Shown here in pieces: positions 63,090 to 64,000 of a stretch of 64,000 nucleotides of DNA. Position numbers and translations under genes: made by a program. This stretch comes from Hermatobates lingyangjiaoensis. Taxonomy: Eukaryota; Arthropoda; Insecta; Hemiptera; Hermatobatidae. The notes beneath the pieces are model-generated. The model was given only the letters and a program-made list of their open reading frames with translations, was not told the DNA's origin and did not search any database. The stretch's first letter is position 1; every line of letters begins with the position of its first letter. The stretch covers positions 1,067,501 to 1,131,500 of the forward strand of contig JAPFBL010000168.1 in the NCBI GenBank assembly GCA_026182355.1. The letters are read 5' to 3'.

Positions 63090-64000
63090 TTGACGTCATA
63101 TTTCAACGCGTACATAACATGTATAAATGAAACATTCATTTCCATATAGCCTAGCGTATGTCATTTCATATTTTATATGGTTATGGTGTTCTATTTAAAA
63201 CCGTAGGAGTTTGATTTCAAAAGACGTACAGACGCTGCAAGCTTACAAGACACTGACAACGCATTTGAAATAATAATGAAATATGTGTTATATATACGAG
63301 TATTTACTATTTATAATTACTTCCACAACTTATAATTATTATTTACACTTTCATAGATCTACAGATTGTTATTATATAAGCACCGTTTTACCTATAACAC
63401 ATCTATATCTGCATGTATGCCCCCATAGAAATTGTAATGTCTGGAAAAAACTATGAGAAATCGTGTAATTGACTTTCTGGTGATCGTGAACCGATTATTG
63501 AAAGTTACTGAAAGATCTATTACGATTAGAAGAATATTTCCCGGTACTTTTTCATTTTTATAGTTATAAGGTAAATTGTTCAGATACAAGGTTTAGATAA
63601 ATCTTACTCAACGCTCTTCCACTGTTTTGATCAAAGTTGAATTATTTTTACATAATGTAGACAACTTTTAAGGTGTTTTAAATGATAAAAAAAAAATTAA
63701 AGAATGCGATAAAAGTCGTAAGATGATGCATAGTAATTTAAGTATCAGGATTTACTTTTGTGCTCCTTTAATATATTGAGTTTAATATACATTTACACTT
63801 CCAGATACGAAGTCCTTCTTTCGGGGGGTTTTCATAATTGATTCTTTCATATTACGGGGCACATTTTACGTGTAAACAGCCAAAATCGTTCTAGCCCCCC
63901 TCCTAACCAGCTCTATAAATGCTATGTATTTAAATGCCTAAAATAAAAGTGTTATTATTAAACACAACATAATCACTTAAATAAATAACAATAAAACAAT
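63090..64000. other. Unassigned AT-rich sequence
   Basis: No gene or family recognised; ctttcggggggttttcataa near 63819 and a C-run near 63895 are the only GC-rich spots. Confidence 0.4.

Overview
This window is repeat-dense, AT-rich, non-coding DNA from a metazoan nuclear genome. The evidence is tRNA-headed SINEs with Pol III A and B boxes, a 5S-rRNA-derived SINE, a 5'-truncated Jockey-like LINE, Penelope-like (PLE) coding debris, long (TA)n tracts, and a few exon-like pieces with splice signals. Nothing bacterial is present: no operons, no dense ORFs, no ribosome-binding sites. I cannot name the species. An arthropod, perhaps a chelicerate, is plausible from the PLE, SINE and Jockey mix, but that is inference. 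Nearly all ORFs of 60-170 codons are chance frames or translations of tandem repeats.

The main result is a network of short repeats that fold as minimal type I hammerhead self-cleaving ribozymes (HHRs). At least eight sequence-distinct families share one layout: a CUGANGA box, a hairpin, GAA, a very short stem III around a 2-nt loop, a U-H cleavage site, and complementary stem I flanks. I call them HH-A to HH-J. Clear examples are at 1043-1085, 9657-9717, 16309-16341, 28543-28578, 33063-33123 and 49117-49177. Many copies are paired head-to-head as palindromes, and many abut (TA)n. Two copies of a Penelope-type N-terminal coding fragment (19330-19606, 29572-29727) sit among them. One family forms a tandem array of about five 115-124 bp units (54251-54850), each with the core. 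Three HH-A copies have 12-13 bp target-site duplications, and for one the uninterrupted paralogous site is also in the window.

Layout. 1-4.7 kb: AT-rich sequence with HH-D, HH-J and HH-B copies. 4.7-7.9 kb: a SINE, a 700-bp segmental duplication and a GC-rich 202-bp tandem repeat. 8-14 kb: mostly unassigned sequence with one clean HH-A and three degraded SINEs. 14.1-19.8 kb: chains of HHR repeats separated by (TA)n. 20-30 kb: SINEs, more HHR palindromes and possible small exons at 23.7-24.5 kb. 31.4-32.7 kb: a GC-rich 154-bp satellite. 33-35 kb: a dense HHR chain. 36.1-36.6 kb: a LINE. 37.7-39.5 kb: a 1.8-kb long inverted repeat. 39.7-40.3 kb: a GC-normal, coding-like or conserved patch. 41.9-47.7 kb: paired SINEs, a near-perfect 180-bp palindrome and the 5S SINE. 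48-54.9 kb: nested HH-A and HH-B palindromes, a minisatellite and the tandem HHR array. 55-64 kb: low-copy AT-rich sequence, two SINEs, an HH-B palindrome, a candidate microexon at 58,987 and a candidate signal-peptide exon at 62,542.

No complete gene can be annotated. If the exon-like pieces are real, all the well-formed ones except part of 39.7-40.3 kb lie on the + strand, which would fit intronic or intergenic sequence of large-intron genes. All structures were derived by eye; no folding or database search was run.
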